Shown here: in pieces, positions 1-11,309 of the stretch | Numbering within the stretch: position 1 is the stretch's first letter | Layout: the number at the start of each line of letters is the position of its first letter | Source: Paguma larvata | Taxonomy: Eukaryota; Chordata; Mammalia; Carnivora; Viverridae | Reading direction: 5' to 3' | Assembly (NCBI GenBank): GCA_030068075.1 | Contig: CM057825.1 | Location: 81,545,123 to 81,609,122 of the forward strand | DNA: 64,000 nucleotides | Notes under the pieces: generated by a model | What the model saw: only the letters and a program-made list of their open reading frames with translations | What the model was told of the DNA's origin: nothing | Databases searched by the model: none | Translations under genes and position numbers: made by a program

Positions 1-2794
1 ATGGTTCAGTACAAAGGGTCTAGTTAATAACCTCAGTGACCTTATTGGGGATAAACTCTGTGTAGATGAAAACATTTCAGTAGAACAATCTGGACCACAA
101 TTTTTCTGACTTTAAGTGACAGACTTACATAAATTTCCCATTTTATAATATTGAGTCATCTTCTATTGAGGCAAGGAGAAAGTATAAAACTGAATTAGGT
201 TTCCTGACTCATCAATCACAGTGTCTTAGGGCTAGAGAGGGCCCTTGAGACATAGTTCAGTGCTTTTTTTTTTTTCTTTTTCTTTTTTTAAAGTTGTGTT
301 CTATGGTACTTTTGGGTTCCTTAGAGTGACCTTGCAAGCTGCTGTAGGGGGAAAATAAGTACGTGGGGCCCTCATCCCTGTTCACATTTATGATGCCACC
401 TAGGATGTCATGTAATTAAAGGCTCTCCTAAAAGTTTGAAAATCATTGAACTGCAACTAACACTTTCAATTTATACTTAAAGACATTGAGGTATAGATGG
501 TAAAGGGAAGCTGCCCAGGTCCTGCAGCTTCTATGTCACAATAAACGTGAGGAAAGCTTTGTAGCTCTCAAAGTATGGTTCTTCTGCGTGTGTGTGTGTG
601 TGTGTGTGTGTCATAATAATGCAAAAGCAAAAATAATGTTTTGGGTGTAATCTTGTTTCAAAATGCTCTGAATCCCTTAAAGAAGCTCAGATGAGGGAGG
701 AATGTCAGACTGATCCTTCCCCAGCCCTTTCCCTGCTCATTTTGTCTGTGCGAGTGAAGAGCTGGTTTCCCGTGTGGTCTGTGTAAGATGTTTAATTTCC
801 TTCACGTGTCAGTTCAGGGAATAGACATTGACTCTGGGACTTTGGAAACTTCTGGTGTTTCCAGAAAAGATCATCTGGTTCCAGATTTCTTCGTGTTTTC
901 AATAACAGACTTTAGGACCCCATTTCTGTCTCGGATGGTGAGGCAAGTGCAGATCTGATTAAACTCTAGTGTTGGGTGCTCACAAAGCTAGGGGGAGTGC
1001 AAGCTAAAATGTAAAAGGAAATCATTATATATCCTCTTGTGCTTATTTTAATCTAAAAATAAGAAAAATTCAACATCTTCGTATAGCATGACATGATGCT
1101 GAGTTCATAGGTCAGAAGTCTGTCTTTACAGCTAGAGTGGGGGTAGCAGGAGGAAATCTTGATGGTGGCCCCTCTCTCTCTCTTTCTCTCTCTTCCACAC
1201 CTCATTTATTCTCATTGCAGCCAGTTTTAGTTTCATATGCCACTTTGGATGGATTTGGAGTTTTGTTTTTGATAAAATCTTTATATTGCTATGTGAAGAG
1301 ATTGAGAGTGACCATGGAAACCTTTATTCCACACAGAAGTTCTTCACTGTTTTGTAGCCAAGTCTGTAGAAATGTTTTCAAAGCTCTATTTGAGTTTTTA
1401 AACCTAAAATGTTTTCCAAATTTGCAGCAATTTTATGGGATAATGGCTTTTTGGACTATGATGTACAGAATATATTTTTAGAACACAAACAGGTATGCAC
1501 ACACACTCACACACAGTCTCTTACACTTTACTGTTCCTTCAAGTTACAGTACATGACAGAGAGGGTGATAACTTCCAAAAAATACTCCATATAGACCTGA
1601 TAATATGGAGAGCTATTAGGGGATTAGAAGATGTTGGGGAAAATGCTCTGTCACCCCTGAAAGCTCTTACATGTGTCTTCATGTGTAAATAAAGATCAGA
1701 AATAACACCTATTTCATTGCCTTACCATGAGGAATAAATAAAGCTACAATAAAATCTTAAGAGACTGCCTGATATTGGGATGTTTTCAATTACTATTAGT
1801 TATGATGATTATCATTATAAATACTTGGAAACATATACCATTTAAAACCTGTCAAGTGAAGAATTTAATGAATACTAATTTAATTTTTAGAATATAAAAA
1901 TTTATAATTATATTACATATAATTTCCAATTCACTTTTAAAGAAAAAAGAATAAATGACATCAAGGAGAGAGGAAATTTGCTAGATATATTTAAGAAATA
2001 ACCTTTGTATAATTGTGAGTGAGACCGAAAAATGGATATGATTAATTAGGAGGTGAAAATATTGATGCATTTCTTTAATGCCTATCTACATATTCTTGAA
2101 AGATAGGCTTTAAGCTATGAGATCCATTAAAACCAATGACTGAAATTAGTCGAATCAGGAATTGCTGTGTAATTTAAGTGTTGTAGAATATTCTCACAAA
2201 TAATATAATGAATACAGTCACATTACTTTCAGTAAAGTAGGGTTAATAGTATTTTTTGTGAGGTCATAAAGTTGTATACTGGTAGCAGAAAATTAAAATA
2301 GAAATCATAAAATATTGTTTACTTTGTCATCATATAATCTTTTAAAAATACCTAGGTTTTATAAATAATTTATAATGCACAAGTCATAAATGGAATAATG
2401 ATTTACAAAAAGTTGTCATTATTGGATAAGTAAATATCCATAGAGAATGTCTGTTCCAAAAAGTTTGAAGCATATGAGATATGAATTATTTAAGATGTGA
2501 TAAAAAGAGAACTGGGGTCTGAGAGGAAAGGCTAACCTGGTTCTAAGAAATGAGGCAGCGAAGAAACATCAGTGGCTTTAGGACAGAATTTGTGAAAGGT
2601 TGGTAAGTAGCCTAAGTGAACACAGTCATCTTTCTTGCTAGCCTTGGCTTGGCTCTAAAGTAGACGTATTCAAGGGAAAGCAAAGCCTACTGTACATTGA
2701 GAATGGAGTAGAGAAGCTGTCTCATCTATATTGGGACTTCCGTTAATTAAGAAGGGACTGGATTTGTACCGAAGAAAACAAAAACACTGATTTG
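1..2794. other. Unique non-coding DNA, no gene recognised
   Basis: This stretch is AT-rich unique sequence without any exon-like or repeat-family signal I can name with confidence. It contains a short TG microsatellite (585-611), a CT-rich patch near 1170-1195 and very AT-rich DNA from about 1750 to 2700. A weak resemblance to an antisense MIR (about 440-545, ending in a region like the conserved MIR core) is visible but too degraded to call. A 114-codon open frame at 1137-1481 has no recognisable domain and low-complexity content, so I do not treat it as a gene. Confidence 0.6.
585..611. repeat. (TG)n microsatellite
   Basis: About 13 TG dinucleotides with one CG variant near the left end. 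It is a simple sequence repeat embedded in unique DNA and has no visible link to a mobile element. Confidence 0.9.
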
Positions 2795-3190
2795 AAAAAA
2801 TACAAGCACCCCATGTCCATTGCAGCATTACCTATAATAGCTAAAAAGTGGAAGTAAGTTAAGTGTCCACCAATGGATGAATGGATGAAGAAATTGTGTG
2901 TGTGTGTAATATATTTTACATATATATTATGTATTCAGCCATAAGAAAGCATGATATATTTTCATTTATGACAACATGGCTGGACTTTGAGGACTTCATG
3001 CTAAGTGAAATAAGTCAGAGAAAGATAAGTACCATATAATCTCTGTAATATGTGAAATCTAAAAGTTATATATATAAGCTCACATATAAAGAACAAATTG
3101 GTAACTTCCAGAGGCAGGGGGTAGGGGAGTGGGAGAATTGGGTGAATTGTTTGTTTCTGTTTTTAAGATTAAACCAATTAAATACAAAAT
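2795..3190 (+). mobile_element. L1 LINE fragment, 3' end of ORF2 and 3' UTR
   Basis: The segment matches the sense strand of the mammalian L1 3' region. It has the 'gcagcattacctataatagc' block, the 'aagtgtccaccaatggatga' block, the 'cagccataa' block and the 'gctaagtgaaataagtcaga' block in the correct order, followed by the G-rich start of the 3' UTR near 3115-3145. It is heavily decayed, with a TG-rich insertion near 2897-2935. The reading frame is broken throughout. The (AAG)n tract at 3311-3335 may be its expanded tail. Boundaries are approximate. Confidence 0.85.
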
Positions 3191-3310
3191 ATATAAATAG
3201 TGAAGTAATGAATGAACAACAAAAAGAGAACTGTTATATAATACAGATGGGAAAATTCCTTTAGAAAAGTGGGGCATTATTATGTTATTCAATAAAGTTC
3301 AAGATATTAA

Positions 3311-3335
3311 AAAAGAAGAAGAAGAAGAAGAAGAA
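3311..3335. repeat. (AAG)n microsatellite
   Basis: About seven AAG units after a short A run. Its position downstream of the L1 3' fragment at 2795-3190 makes an expanded L1 tail possible but unproven. Confidence 0.85.
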
Positions 3336-3636
3336 CTAAAAAGGATCCCTATAGATTTCTCAAAGCCAGAACTTCCTTGATTGACTCTATTGACAGGATA
3401 CCCACATGTAATCTCAAGTACTATGAAGATCGGTTAATGGTCATTTTCTCTTGACATCACTAGCTCTGTTAATGATACATTGTCCTAACATTGTGTCATC
3501 TCTCCAGAAGAAAATATTGTTTTTATGGCTATGCTTTATCTCTCAATACTCACAATCTGGAATTCCATATTCCATAAGTATTCTTTTGGTGAGTGAACCA
3601 CTACACAGATGCCTGGAAGTTCTTTGATAGAAGTAA

Positions 3637-3693
3637 AAATGAATGAATGAATGAATGAATGAATGAATGAATGAATAATAAATAAATAAATAA
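3637..3693. repeat. Compound (AATG)n-(AATA)n microsatellite
   Basis: About ten AATG units run directly into four AATA units. Read on the minus strand it gives a run of repeated short residues in an 83-codon open frame (3536-3787), which is an artefact of the repeat and not a gene. Confidence 0.9.
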
Positions 3694-4727
3694 AGTTAAC
3701 AAACCAACTAGAAATAAAAGATATAAAATATTTTAGAGACAATGAGGTAATAAAAATATACTCAAGTAGGAATTGGGAATCAACCATCTATTTAATTGCA
3801 TGACAATGTAGAAAGCCATCATCTTCTTTATTTCTCAGTTTCTTAAGTTGTGAAATAAGCTTTATATGATATCCTGTCAGTCTCTATTTCTAAAGTTTTT
3901 TGAATTAGGAAAAAAAAAGGTGGGGACAGAATTGAACTTCCTACCCAATTACCCAAAATTATTAGGTTGTTTGATGATGATAATAATAATAGTAATAATA
4001 TTCACCCTGATCTCCCTCTCAATGCAGGGTGATTAAAGTGTGAGGGGAAAGGTGGAAGAAAAGGGGATTGATGATTGAATAAACATAGGCTCATTGCCAA
4101 TGTCACCACCGCTACTTCAAATCATTGAACTGTTTTATAAACTATTCCCCTGCTTCCCATTTTTCACTCGTTTTATTGTCAGTTAGTCTAGGAATATGTG
4201 TCTAGCTCCTTATAGAGAGGGAATAAATCAAGAATATTAATATAGGGAATGTGTGTTCTAATTTTTAAGGAGTTATTAACTTAAAAAGACCCATCAGAAT
4301 AATGATCAGGTCTGTACAGTACTTCATTTAAAACTAATCCAGCACCATATCAAAGTAGTATAATTCTTGGACAGATGATTGTGGGTCTGATGATATTAGG
4401 GCACAGTATGGTATAAAATAAGGCCAGTCTCAACTTTTTTTCATTTCAATATGTAGAATTTTTAACAGATACGAATTGAACTGTGAGATGGTTTTCCTTA
4501 GTATTTTATGGGGGAATAGTTGTGTTTTTCATGTGCATATATTTCTCTGTTTTATGACACAGTGGTATTGGAGATTCTTACTATTTTATATCCCACACAG
4601 AATCTTTGGAGTACAAGCAAACTCCTTGTTTCACTGCAGTTATCAGCAGGCCATATCTAGAGGTCAGCTTCCCAGGTTTTTCTTTTCCTCTTTTCTTCCC
4701 TTTAATGTACTTCTCTAAAGGGGAGTT

Positions 4728-4933
4728 TTTTTTTAACATTTATTTTTGAGAGACATAGAGACAGAATATGAGCAGTGGAAGGGCAGAGAGAGAGGGAGAC
4801 ACAGAATCCGAAGCAGGCTCCAGACTCTGAGCTGTCAGCACAGAGCCCGACGTGGGGCTCGAACCCACAGACCGTGAGATCATGACCTGAGCCGAAGTTG
4901 GCCGCTCAACCGACTGAGCCACCCAGGTGCCCC
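4728..4933 (-). mobile_element. CanSINE, feliform type, near full length
   Basis: A carnivore tRNA-Lys-derived SINE in antisense orientation: T-rich tail at the left, GA-rich body, then the tRNA-like head ending in 'gccacccaggtgcccc'. The pol III B-box region (complement of 'ggctcgaaccc') is intact. Flanks share a 'aagggagttt'-like target duplication (about 4719-4728 and 4934-4943, one base different). It is close to the general family sequence, so it looks fairly recent. It is non-coding and was mobilised by L1 proteins. Confidence 0.95.
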
Positions 4934-5385
4934 AAGGGAGTTTGTTTTTTTGAAAAATAAAACTGGCAGATTTATTCAGTAGGAATTAGTATACATTTTT
5001 TTTCCTACAAAAGGAAAAAAGACCCGCAAAAAAAAAAAATACAATAAAGGTTGATTGACAGCTGAACATGGTAGGAAACTGAACTAAACCATTTATCAAA
5101 CCATGCAAATGAGAAGTAGGACTCCATGAGGGTTACTTCTGAGCCCCCTACCCAGCATAATATGCCAGATAATTGATTGTGACAGATGATTTTGAAATGA
5201 GACACAGCCAAATAAAATACCTCTGTCATTTTTCTTCCATATTTGGGGCTTGTAAAATAAGGCCTTTGCCACTAGCAGTTAAATTGGTACAATATTTTTA
5301 CTTTCTCAGGATATATAGGATATGTATTTCATGTTAGATTCAATTCCAGATGGTGCATGGAGAGTTTAAGAATGATTCTCATACC
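4934..5385. other. Unique non-coding DNA between two SINEs
   Basis: No gene or repeat family recognised. A short A-rich run sits near 5027-5039. Confidence 0.5.
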
Positions 5386-5612
5386 TGGGGCACTTGGGTG
5401 GATCAGTCGGTTAAGCATCTGACTCTTGATTTTGGCACAGGTTATGATCTCATGGTTCATGGGTTCAAGTCCTGCACCAGGTTCTGCACTGATAGCAGAG
5501 GAAATTCTCTGTGTCACTCTCTGTCCCTCCCCTGCTCTTGAATATTCCCTTTGTCTCTCTCAAAAATAAACAAGACTTTTAAAAAATATTAAAAAAAAAT
5601 GATTCTCATACC
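5371..5612 (+). mobile_element. CanSINE with perfect 15-bp target-site duplication
   Basis: The SINE body runs 5386-5597 in sense orientation, from 'ggggcacttgggtgg' through the pyrimidine-rich body to an A-rich tail. It is bracketed by exact copies of 'aatgattctcatacc' at 5371-5385 and 5598-5612. The internal B-box region is diverged ('ggttcaagtcc'), and the part downstream of it shows several substitutions from the usual feliform form. The perfect target duplication nevertheless marks the insertion unambiguously. Confidence 0.96.
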
Positions 5613-6294
5613 CTGTAACAATGTGATAGGAAAGACCAATACAGTCAATTTGCAGTATTCACCATGTACATTTTTGGGTAAGTGGTCATATTCATCCTAC
5701 ATCCCTCTATGAGACAACTTATTAATTAGAACACTTTATAACATCTTATTTTTAAAAACTCATACAAAATGTCTGCTCATAATTCCATATGCATGTATGT
5801 GTGTGTTTGGGTGGTGGCAGTGGTGGATTTTGTTTTGGTTTTGGTTGAAGAAGACAGTTCATGAAGTACTAGGACATAGGGAACTTTGGCATTAGGACAC
5901 AGGAACTAGGCATTAATTATATATAGAGGTGATAATATTTTTGTGGCAGATTCTTTCTGACCTCTCCCACTCAGATTTTATCATTTGTGTGAATTATATG
6001 TCCGGGTATGAAAAAACTTTTTGGAGTAACGATGCTTGAGTAAGTCCCCTACATTTTAGTCATTTATCCAGTTCATGTCTGCAGTGGAATGAGAGAAAAC
6101 AAATCGTGCCAAGGTAGAGATTCTGACTATAGAAATATTTATCCTGATGGGTAAGAATTTATTTCTCAGGAAATAATTTTGAATCAAATGGAATTTGATA
6201 ACATTTCACGCACTATTGGACAGTTTGTGGACTTGGTGTTATACTGTTTAACTGTTGGGAAAGGAAGAAATAGAACATGAATACTTCTCTGCAT
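5613..6294. other. Unique non-coding DNA
   Basis: No gene or repeat recognised, apart from a T/G-rich patch near 5795-5845. Confidence 0.5.
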
Positions 6295-6435
6295 AGGCTC
6301 CACCAGTTATGAGCTCAGTGATGTGACCTCAGCTTTACCATCAGTAAAATGGAGATAACAGTAGTCAGGTTGAGTTCGAGAATTGAATGAATTAATACAA
6401 GTATGGCATAGAGATTAATCTGTCACAAAGGTCGA
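6295..6435 (+). mobile_element. MIR SINE remnant
   Basis: The MIR core order is visible: a 'gtgatgtgacctcagc' block (tRNA-derived head into core), then 'atcagtaaaatggagataac', then 'attgaatgaattaataca'. It is strongly diverged, as expected for a MIR shared by all mammals. Confidence 0.8.
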
Positions 6436-8041
6436 ATAGAATATGTCTTTAGTGTTTTTGTATATATGGTTGGCATTTTTCCCAGGACAAAAAGATCTCA
6501 TTCCTGAGGTCGCTGATTGAGGGAATGTGGAACAGGCCATCAGGTGATTATGGAGTATCATGGGCATTTGAAGGAGGTCAGTGGTGACCATGGCAGTGTA
6601 AGATGATGTTTTTGGAGATCAGTTAGAGAAAGTGTAATCAAAATCTGGTTATCAATACTTTAGTCTGCTTATGGTGTCCTCCATGACTTTTGAAATGTAA
6701 AAAAGAAAAATCTGGGTAGACTGTAAATAGAAAGTAAAGAAAAGTTGATTATATTGATCTTTCCCACTAAGCCTCTGTAGAATATCAGATCCTCAGAAAC
6801 TCTCATGCAGTAACATTTGGACATGGTGTGCCAGCTTAAATGTATTTCTCATTTTTAGTTGAATTAAACTTTATCATATGTAAATTTCTCGAGACAGAAG
6901 TAAGATATACTGATTTCTTGACGTTTGCAGTAGCCTGAACATCCTGTGGTCTTCTGGAAACAGTACATAGGGTTCTTTTATGCCTCCAGTTTGCCAGCAC
7001 TGTTATTGTAGTTATGATCATGTGGGCATTTACTCCTTAATGGTTAAGAGTCTCTTCTCCCCAGATGTGGTCTTTTGGAAAAGAGTTCAGACTGCTTGGC
7101 AGGTCACTGAAAGGAAGTGAGCATTGTCACTGCAAGTGTTCTGCCTATTTTGTGAATAAATGGATGACTTTACTTTCCAAGTTTGTCAGTCTTTCACAAG
7201 AGCTTACATTTAAATCATAATAATGATGCTACTTAAACTCCAGTTCATTCTGCCAGTATTTGATTAGCAAGCTGGCTGAATGCAGTGATAGAGAGGATGG
7301 CAGATCTTCATTTCATCTAGGGTATCATTATAGCTCAAACCAGCTCTCACATTACCATTATTGTTATTATTAATTGTTACTCAGTGGGGAGGGGGCTGAT
7401 TGGATTCCTACCATTATTCTCAATGGGGAAGATGACATGGTCCCTTTCCTAGGTCTTCATGATCAAAATTAAATAGACATAGATCTTATTTCACCTCAGA
7501 AAGTCTGAGAAATCTTCAATTCTATGATTTTCTTACATAAATTCATAATATATGTAATAGTACCTGTGGAAAGTCATTAATGCTGGCATTTTTGCATTCA
7601 TAAACTTGTATATATACATACATGCATATGGATATATCTAACCCTTATACCTGTGCCATTATACTTTCAATAGGTAGGAGTTCCAAATCAGAATCCTATG
7701 CAGCATGCAACACTGAATGCACAGGGACATCATTTGCAGTTTCTTGTCACACATGTGATGACTGTCTGCATTCAGTGCTAACTGTGCATTAGATTTCAGT
7801 TTTTGTGTTTAAAAATTGTAGATGGAACAGAGTAAGAATAAAGGCCTTTAGGATTCATTGGGTGAAGAAGCACTAATTTATCTTTTCATCTTTCGCTCTG
7901 AGTAGCTACATGAACATTTTATGGGCTTGTTGAATCAGAGGCTGCTGATTCTCTTTACTAATTCTGTAAAAACAAGGTTCACAGAGAGTTGAAAGGACCT
8001 TAAGCTACATATTTTCTGACATGAATGTATTTTTTATTCAT
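6436..8041. other. Unique non-coding DNA containing a hairpin
   Basis: No gene or named repeat recognised. A long imperfect inverted repeat lies at about 7697-7792 and is listed separately. Confidence 0.5.
7697..7792. repeat. Imperfect inverted repeat, pre-miRNA-sized hairpin
   Basis: Arm 7709-7733 contains 'cactgaatgca' and arm 7755-7779 contains its exact complement 'tgcattcagtg'. Pairing continues more loosely on the loop side, and some outer pairing exists (tgca/tgca blocks). The loop is about 20 nt. The size fits a microRNA precursor or a decayed miniature inverted-repeat transposon. I do not recognise it as a known microRNA. Confidence 0.45.
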
Positions 8042-8510
8042 AGACTATTTTTGAACAGTTTTAGGCTTAAAGAAAACTTGAGCAGAAAATAGTTCCCATA
8101 TATCCCTTCACCCTGCCCCACACCAGTTTCTTCCATAGGTAGCATCTTATATTAGTGTGATACACTTGTTGTAGTTAATGGACCTATATTGATACATTAT
8201 TATTAACTAAAGTTGACAGTTATATTGGGGTTTACTGTACATTAGTTGTATGGATTTTGACAAATGTATTATAACATGTATCCACCAATATTATGTCATA
8301 CAGGATAATTTCATTGTTCTAAAAACCCTCTGTGCTCCATCCATCCATCTCTTCCTCTCTCCCTCTCCCCAAACATCTGTGAACACTGATCTTTTTTGCC
8401 ATATTCATAGTTTTGTCTTTATCAGAATGTCATATTGGAATCATATAGTATGTAGCCTTTTCAGATTAACTTCTTTCACTTAGTATAATATATTTAAGAA
8501 TTCTTCATGT
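8042..8510 (-). mobile_element. Antisense L1, 3' UTR part (left half of a split element)
   Basis: The plus strand reads as the complement of an ancient L1 3' UTR: 'ttttaggcttaaagaaaa', 'gacaaatgtattataacatg', 'tatccaccaatattatgtca', then 'cagaatgtcatattggaatc' and 'ttctttcacttagtataata'. It stops at 'cttcatgt' (8510) and resumes at 9391 with the next block of the same L1, so the two halves were one element before the nested insertion. Confidence 0.88.
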
Positions 8511-9390
8511 CAGTTAATATCTGAAATATATAAACAGCTTATACAATTCAACACCAAAAAACAAATAATACAATTAAAAAATTGGCTGAGGACCTGAATA
8601 GACATTTTTCTAAAGAAGACATACAGATAGCTAATAGACACATGAAAAGATATTCAACATTACTCATCATCAGGAAAATGCAAATTAAAGCCACAATGAG
8701 ACATCATGTTACATCTGTCAGAAGAGATAAAATAAAAAACATAAGTAATAGCTAACACTGGATGATGTGAAGATAAAGGAACCCTCATGTATTGTTGGTG
8801 GGAATGCAAACTGGTGCAGTCACTGTGGAAAACAGTATGGAGCGTACTCAAGAAATTAAAATAGAACTACCATATGATCCAATATTCTATTACTGAGCAT
8901 TTACCCAAAGAAAATGAAAATACATATGCACTTCTATGCTTATTACAGCATTATTTACAATAACCAATATATGGAAGCGACCCTAGGGTCCATAAAAGAT
9001 GAATGGGTACAAAATACAAGGGAATATTACTCAGTCGTAAAAATAATGAAATGTTGCCATTTCCATTAACAAGAATGGACCTAGAGGGTATAATGCTTGG
9101 CGAGATAAGTCGATCAGAAAAAGACAGATACCATCTGACTTCACTCATATGTTGAATTTAGGAAACAAAAGAAATCAACAAAGAAAAAAATATACGATCC
9201 GAGTGTTAAATATAGAGAACTGGTGGTGGCCATTGGGGACATGGGTGTGAGTAGGTGAAATAGATAAAGGGGATTAAGTGCACTACACTTATCTTGATGA
9301 GCACTGAGAAATGTATAGAATTGTTAAATCATTATATTGTACGCCGGAAACTAATATAATACTGTATGCTAATTTTACCTGAATAAAAAT
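8511..9390 (+). mobile_element. Sense-strand L1 3' fragment nested in an antisense L1
   Basis: This is an L1 ORF2 C-terminal and 3' UTR fragment in sense orientation. Recognisable blocks include 'aaattggctgaggacctgaa', 'ggtgggaatgcaaactggtg', 'ctaccatatgatccaa', 'gaatggacctagagggtata' and the 3' UTR 'gttaaatatagagaactgg'. The reading frame is interrupted many times. The tail is short ('gaataaaaat'). Probable diverged 13-bp target duplications lie at 8498-8510 and 9391-9403 (10 of 13 bases the same). It is a 5'-truncated retrotransposition product. Confidence 0.85.
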
Positions 9391-10300
9391 GAATTTTCCA
9401 AGTTTTTTTGTGGCTTGATAACTGATTTCTTGTTATTGCTAATTAATATTTCATTTTATGGATCTACCAGTGTGTGTGTGTTTTTTTTTTAATTCATGCA
9501 TCTTTTGAAGGACATCTTGTTTTTCTTCCAGGTTGTGACAATTATGAATAAAGCTGTTATAAACATTTGTGTGCAGGTTTTATGTGGATATAAGTTTTCA
9601 ACTCATTTGGGTAAATACCAAGGAATTTGATTGCTAAAGTATATATGGTATGTGTATGTTTACTTTTATAAGAACTGCCAATCTGTCTACCAAAGTGGCT
9701 GTACCATTTGTATTCCTAACAGCAGTGAATGAAAGTTGTTCTACATCGTTACTAGCATTTGATATTGTCAGTATTTTGAATTTTAGATATTCTTGTTAGG
9801 TGTATATATGGTGATACCTCATCGTTATTTTAAGTGGCAATTCCCTAATTACATATGATGTTAAACATCTTTTATATGCTCTTTTCCACATGTACATATT
9901 CTTTGTTAAGGTGTCTGTTTAGAACTATTACCCACTATGTCATTGGGTTGTTTTCTTAGTGTTCAGTTTTAGCAGTTCTTCTATATTTTGGTTTATCCAA
10001 AGTACTTTTGTACTTTTACAGTACTTTACCAGTTAAACATATTGCAAACATTTTCTCCCAATCTGGGCATATCTTTTCATACTGTTAATAGTGTCTTTTA
10101 TGAAACAGAAAATTTTAATTTCAGTGAAATCCAAGTTACTAATTTTTTGTTTTGTGGTTTATACTTTTCATGTTTTATCTAAGATATCATCACCAAATCC
10201 AAGATCACCTGGATTTTCGACTGTTTCTCTTATAGGAGTTTTGTAGTTTTGTAATTTACATTTAGATTTATGATTATTTTGATTTCATTTTTGTACATGG
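9391..10300 (-). mobile_element. Antisense L1, ORF2 C-terminal part (right half of a split element)
   Basis: It continues the L1 begun at 8042-8510: 'tgtggcttgataactgattt', then 'ggacatcttgttt', 'caattatgaataaagctgtt', 'tcatttgggtaaatacca', 'aaagtggctgtaccattt' and 'tatcatcaccaaatccaaga', all complements of L1 sequence in the correct order. No intact frame remains. The right edge is approximate. Confidence 0.88.
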
Positions 10301-10477
10301 TTACATTTTGACATGCAAAATTCACGCTGATACTATGTTTTAATTCCTCCTTTGAAAAAAGTATAAAGTTATCATGGGAAAGCCTTCTTAGTCAATTGAG
10401 AGTTTATGTAACACCACAAAAGATTAGAACAAGATTCTAATTCCATGATTTATTCATTCCATTAACTGGAAGTCTGA
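10301..10477. other. Unassigned DNA between two L1 pieces
   Basis: A short stretch without a clear family match. Confidence 0.4.
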
Positions 10478-10750
10478 ACCTCCCACTCCCCTTCATCCAT
10501 TTTCCCTTTCCCTCACTGCCTCCCATCTGGCAACCCCACTTTGTTTTCTGTATTAATAGGTCCGTATTTATATTTTTGTGTATATGTTCATTTGTTTCAT
10601 TTTTTAGATTACACATATGGGTAAAATCCTGTGATATTTGTCCTTTTCAGTGTGATTTATTTCACTTATCATAATGCCTCCAGGTGCATCCAAGTTGCCA
10701 TGTTGTCATAAATAGCAAGATCTCATCTTTTTTAAGGTTGTATAATATTC

Positions 10751-10806
<56 letters not shown>

Positions 10807-10860
10807 GCATTCTCTCCACATTTTCCTTATCCTTTTATCTGTCAAATGGGATTCTATGTT
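10478..10860 (-). mobile_element. Antisense L1 3' UTR / ORF2 end, with expanded TG/CG tract
   Basis: The plus strand shows complements of an L1 3' region: 'ctgcctcccatctggcaacc', 'tttgttttctgtattaatag', 'gtgatttatttcacttatca', 'gccatgttgtcataaatagc' and 'ggttgtataatattcctctg'. The place where these L1s usually have a TA/TG-rich stretch is occupied by the long TG/CG tract at 10754-10810. Beyond it only a short L1-like piece ('attttccttatccttttatc') remains. Confidence 0.82.
10754..10810. repeat. 57-bp alternating purine-pyrimidine tract, (TG)n(CG)n
   Basis: The tract alternates pyrimidine and purine without a break for 57 bases: about 19 TG units, then CG units and a CACGCGCA end. Such runs are the classical Z-DNA-forming sequence class, and the CG part lowers the energy needed. 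The left part is a microsatellite expected to vary in length. Confidence 0.92.
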
Positions 10861-10995
10861 GGGGGAGTTGTTCTAATCTCTGAATACTCAAGAGTCTGCA
10901 GTCAGCTGAGTCACTGCATAATGTTGCCATACTTCATCCATAATCTTGTACAAGACTATAGTGTACCTCTCTCTGAAACCAATATATGCCAGGTT

Positions 10996-11125
10996 ACTGT
11001 ATGTATGCGTATGTAAATATATACGTACACATATATGTGTATATATGTGTATAAGCTATATGTATGCATGTATACACATGTATATATGTGTGCGTATATA
11101 TGTATATACGTATGATATATATGTT
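10996..11125. repeat. TA/TG/CG alternating low-complexity tract
   Basis: About 130 bases are composed almost wholly of TA, TG, CA and CG steps with several small palindromes (for example 'catgtatacacatg'). It looks like a degenerate compound dinucleotide repeat. It lies between two antisense L1 segments, where L1 3' regions often seed such tracts. Confidence 0.8.
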
Positions 11126-11127
11126 GG

Positions 11128-11265
11128 TTATTTTTTCCTAATTTTATTAAGATATAATTGACATGTGTAACCTTGTATATTTAAGATGTATATCATAATT
11201 AGATACTATGAAATGGTTGTCATGGTAGGTTTAGTTTGTATCCATCATCTCTTATACAAGCAATG
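11128..11265 (-). mobile_element. Antisense L1 3' UTR fragment
   Basis: The complement of the L1 3' end is visible in 'ttttattaagatataattga', 'cttgtatatttaagatgta' and the 'gtatccatcatct' block. It is short and decayed, and may be part of the same element as 10478-10860 or a separate insertion. Confidence 0.7.
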
Positions 11266-11309
11266 AAAAGAAAAAGCAAAGAAAAAAAAAAGATTCTATT
11301 TCCAAGTGG

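Larger units (their letters stand above)
3191..4727. other. Unique non-coding DNA with simple repeats
   Basis: Apart from the simple repeats listed separately (3311-3335, 3637-3693) and a short ATA/ATG-rich patch near 3972-4000, I see no gene or named repeat here. Confidence 0.55.

Noticed and set aside
440..545. Antisense MIR remnant
   Set aside because: Only one core-like block is visible; too weak to list as an element.
1137..1481. 114-codon open frame
   Set aside because: Low-complexity Ser/Leu-rich start from a CT-rich patch, no recognisable domain, no exon signals. Expected by chance in 64 kb.
10684..11016. 110-codon open frame with a Cys-Val repeat
   Set aside because: The Cys-Val run is the translation of the TG repeat, and the rest is antisense L1.
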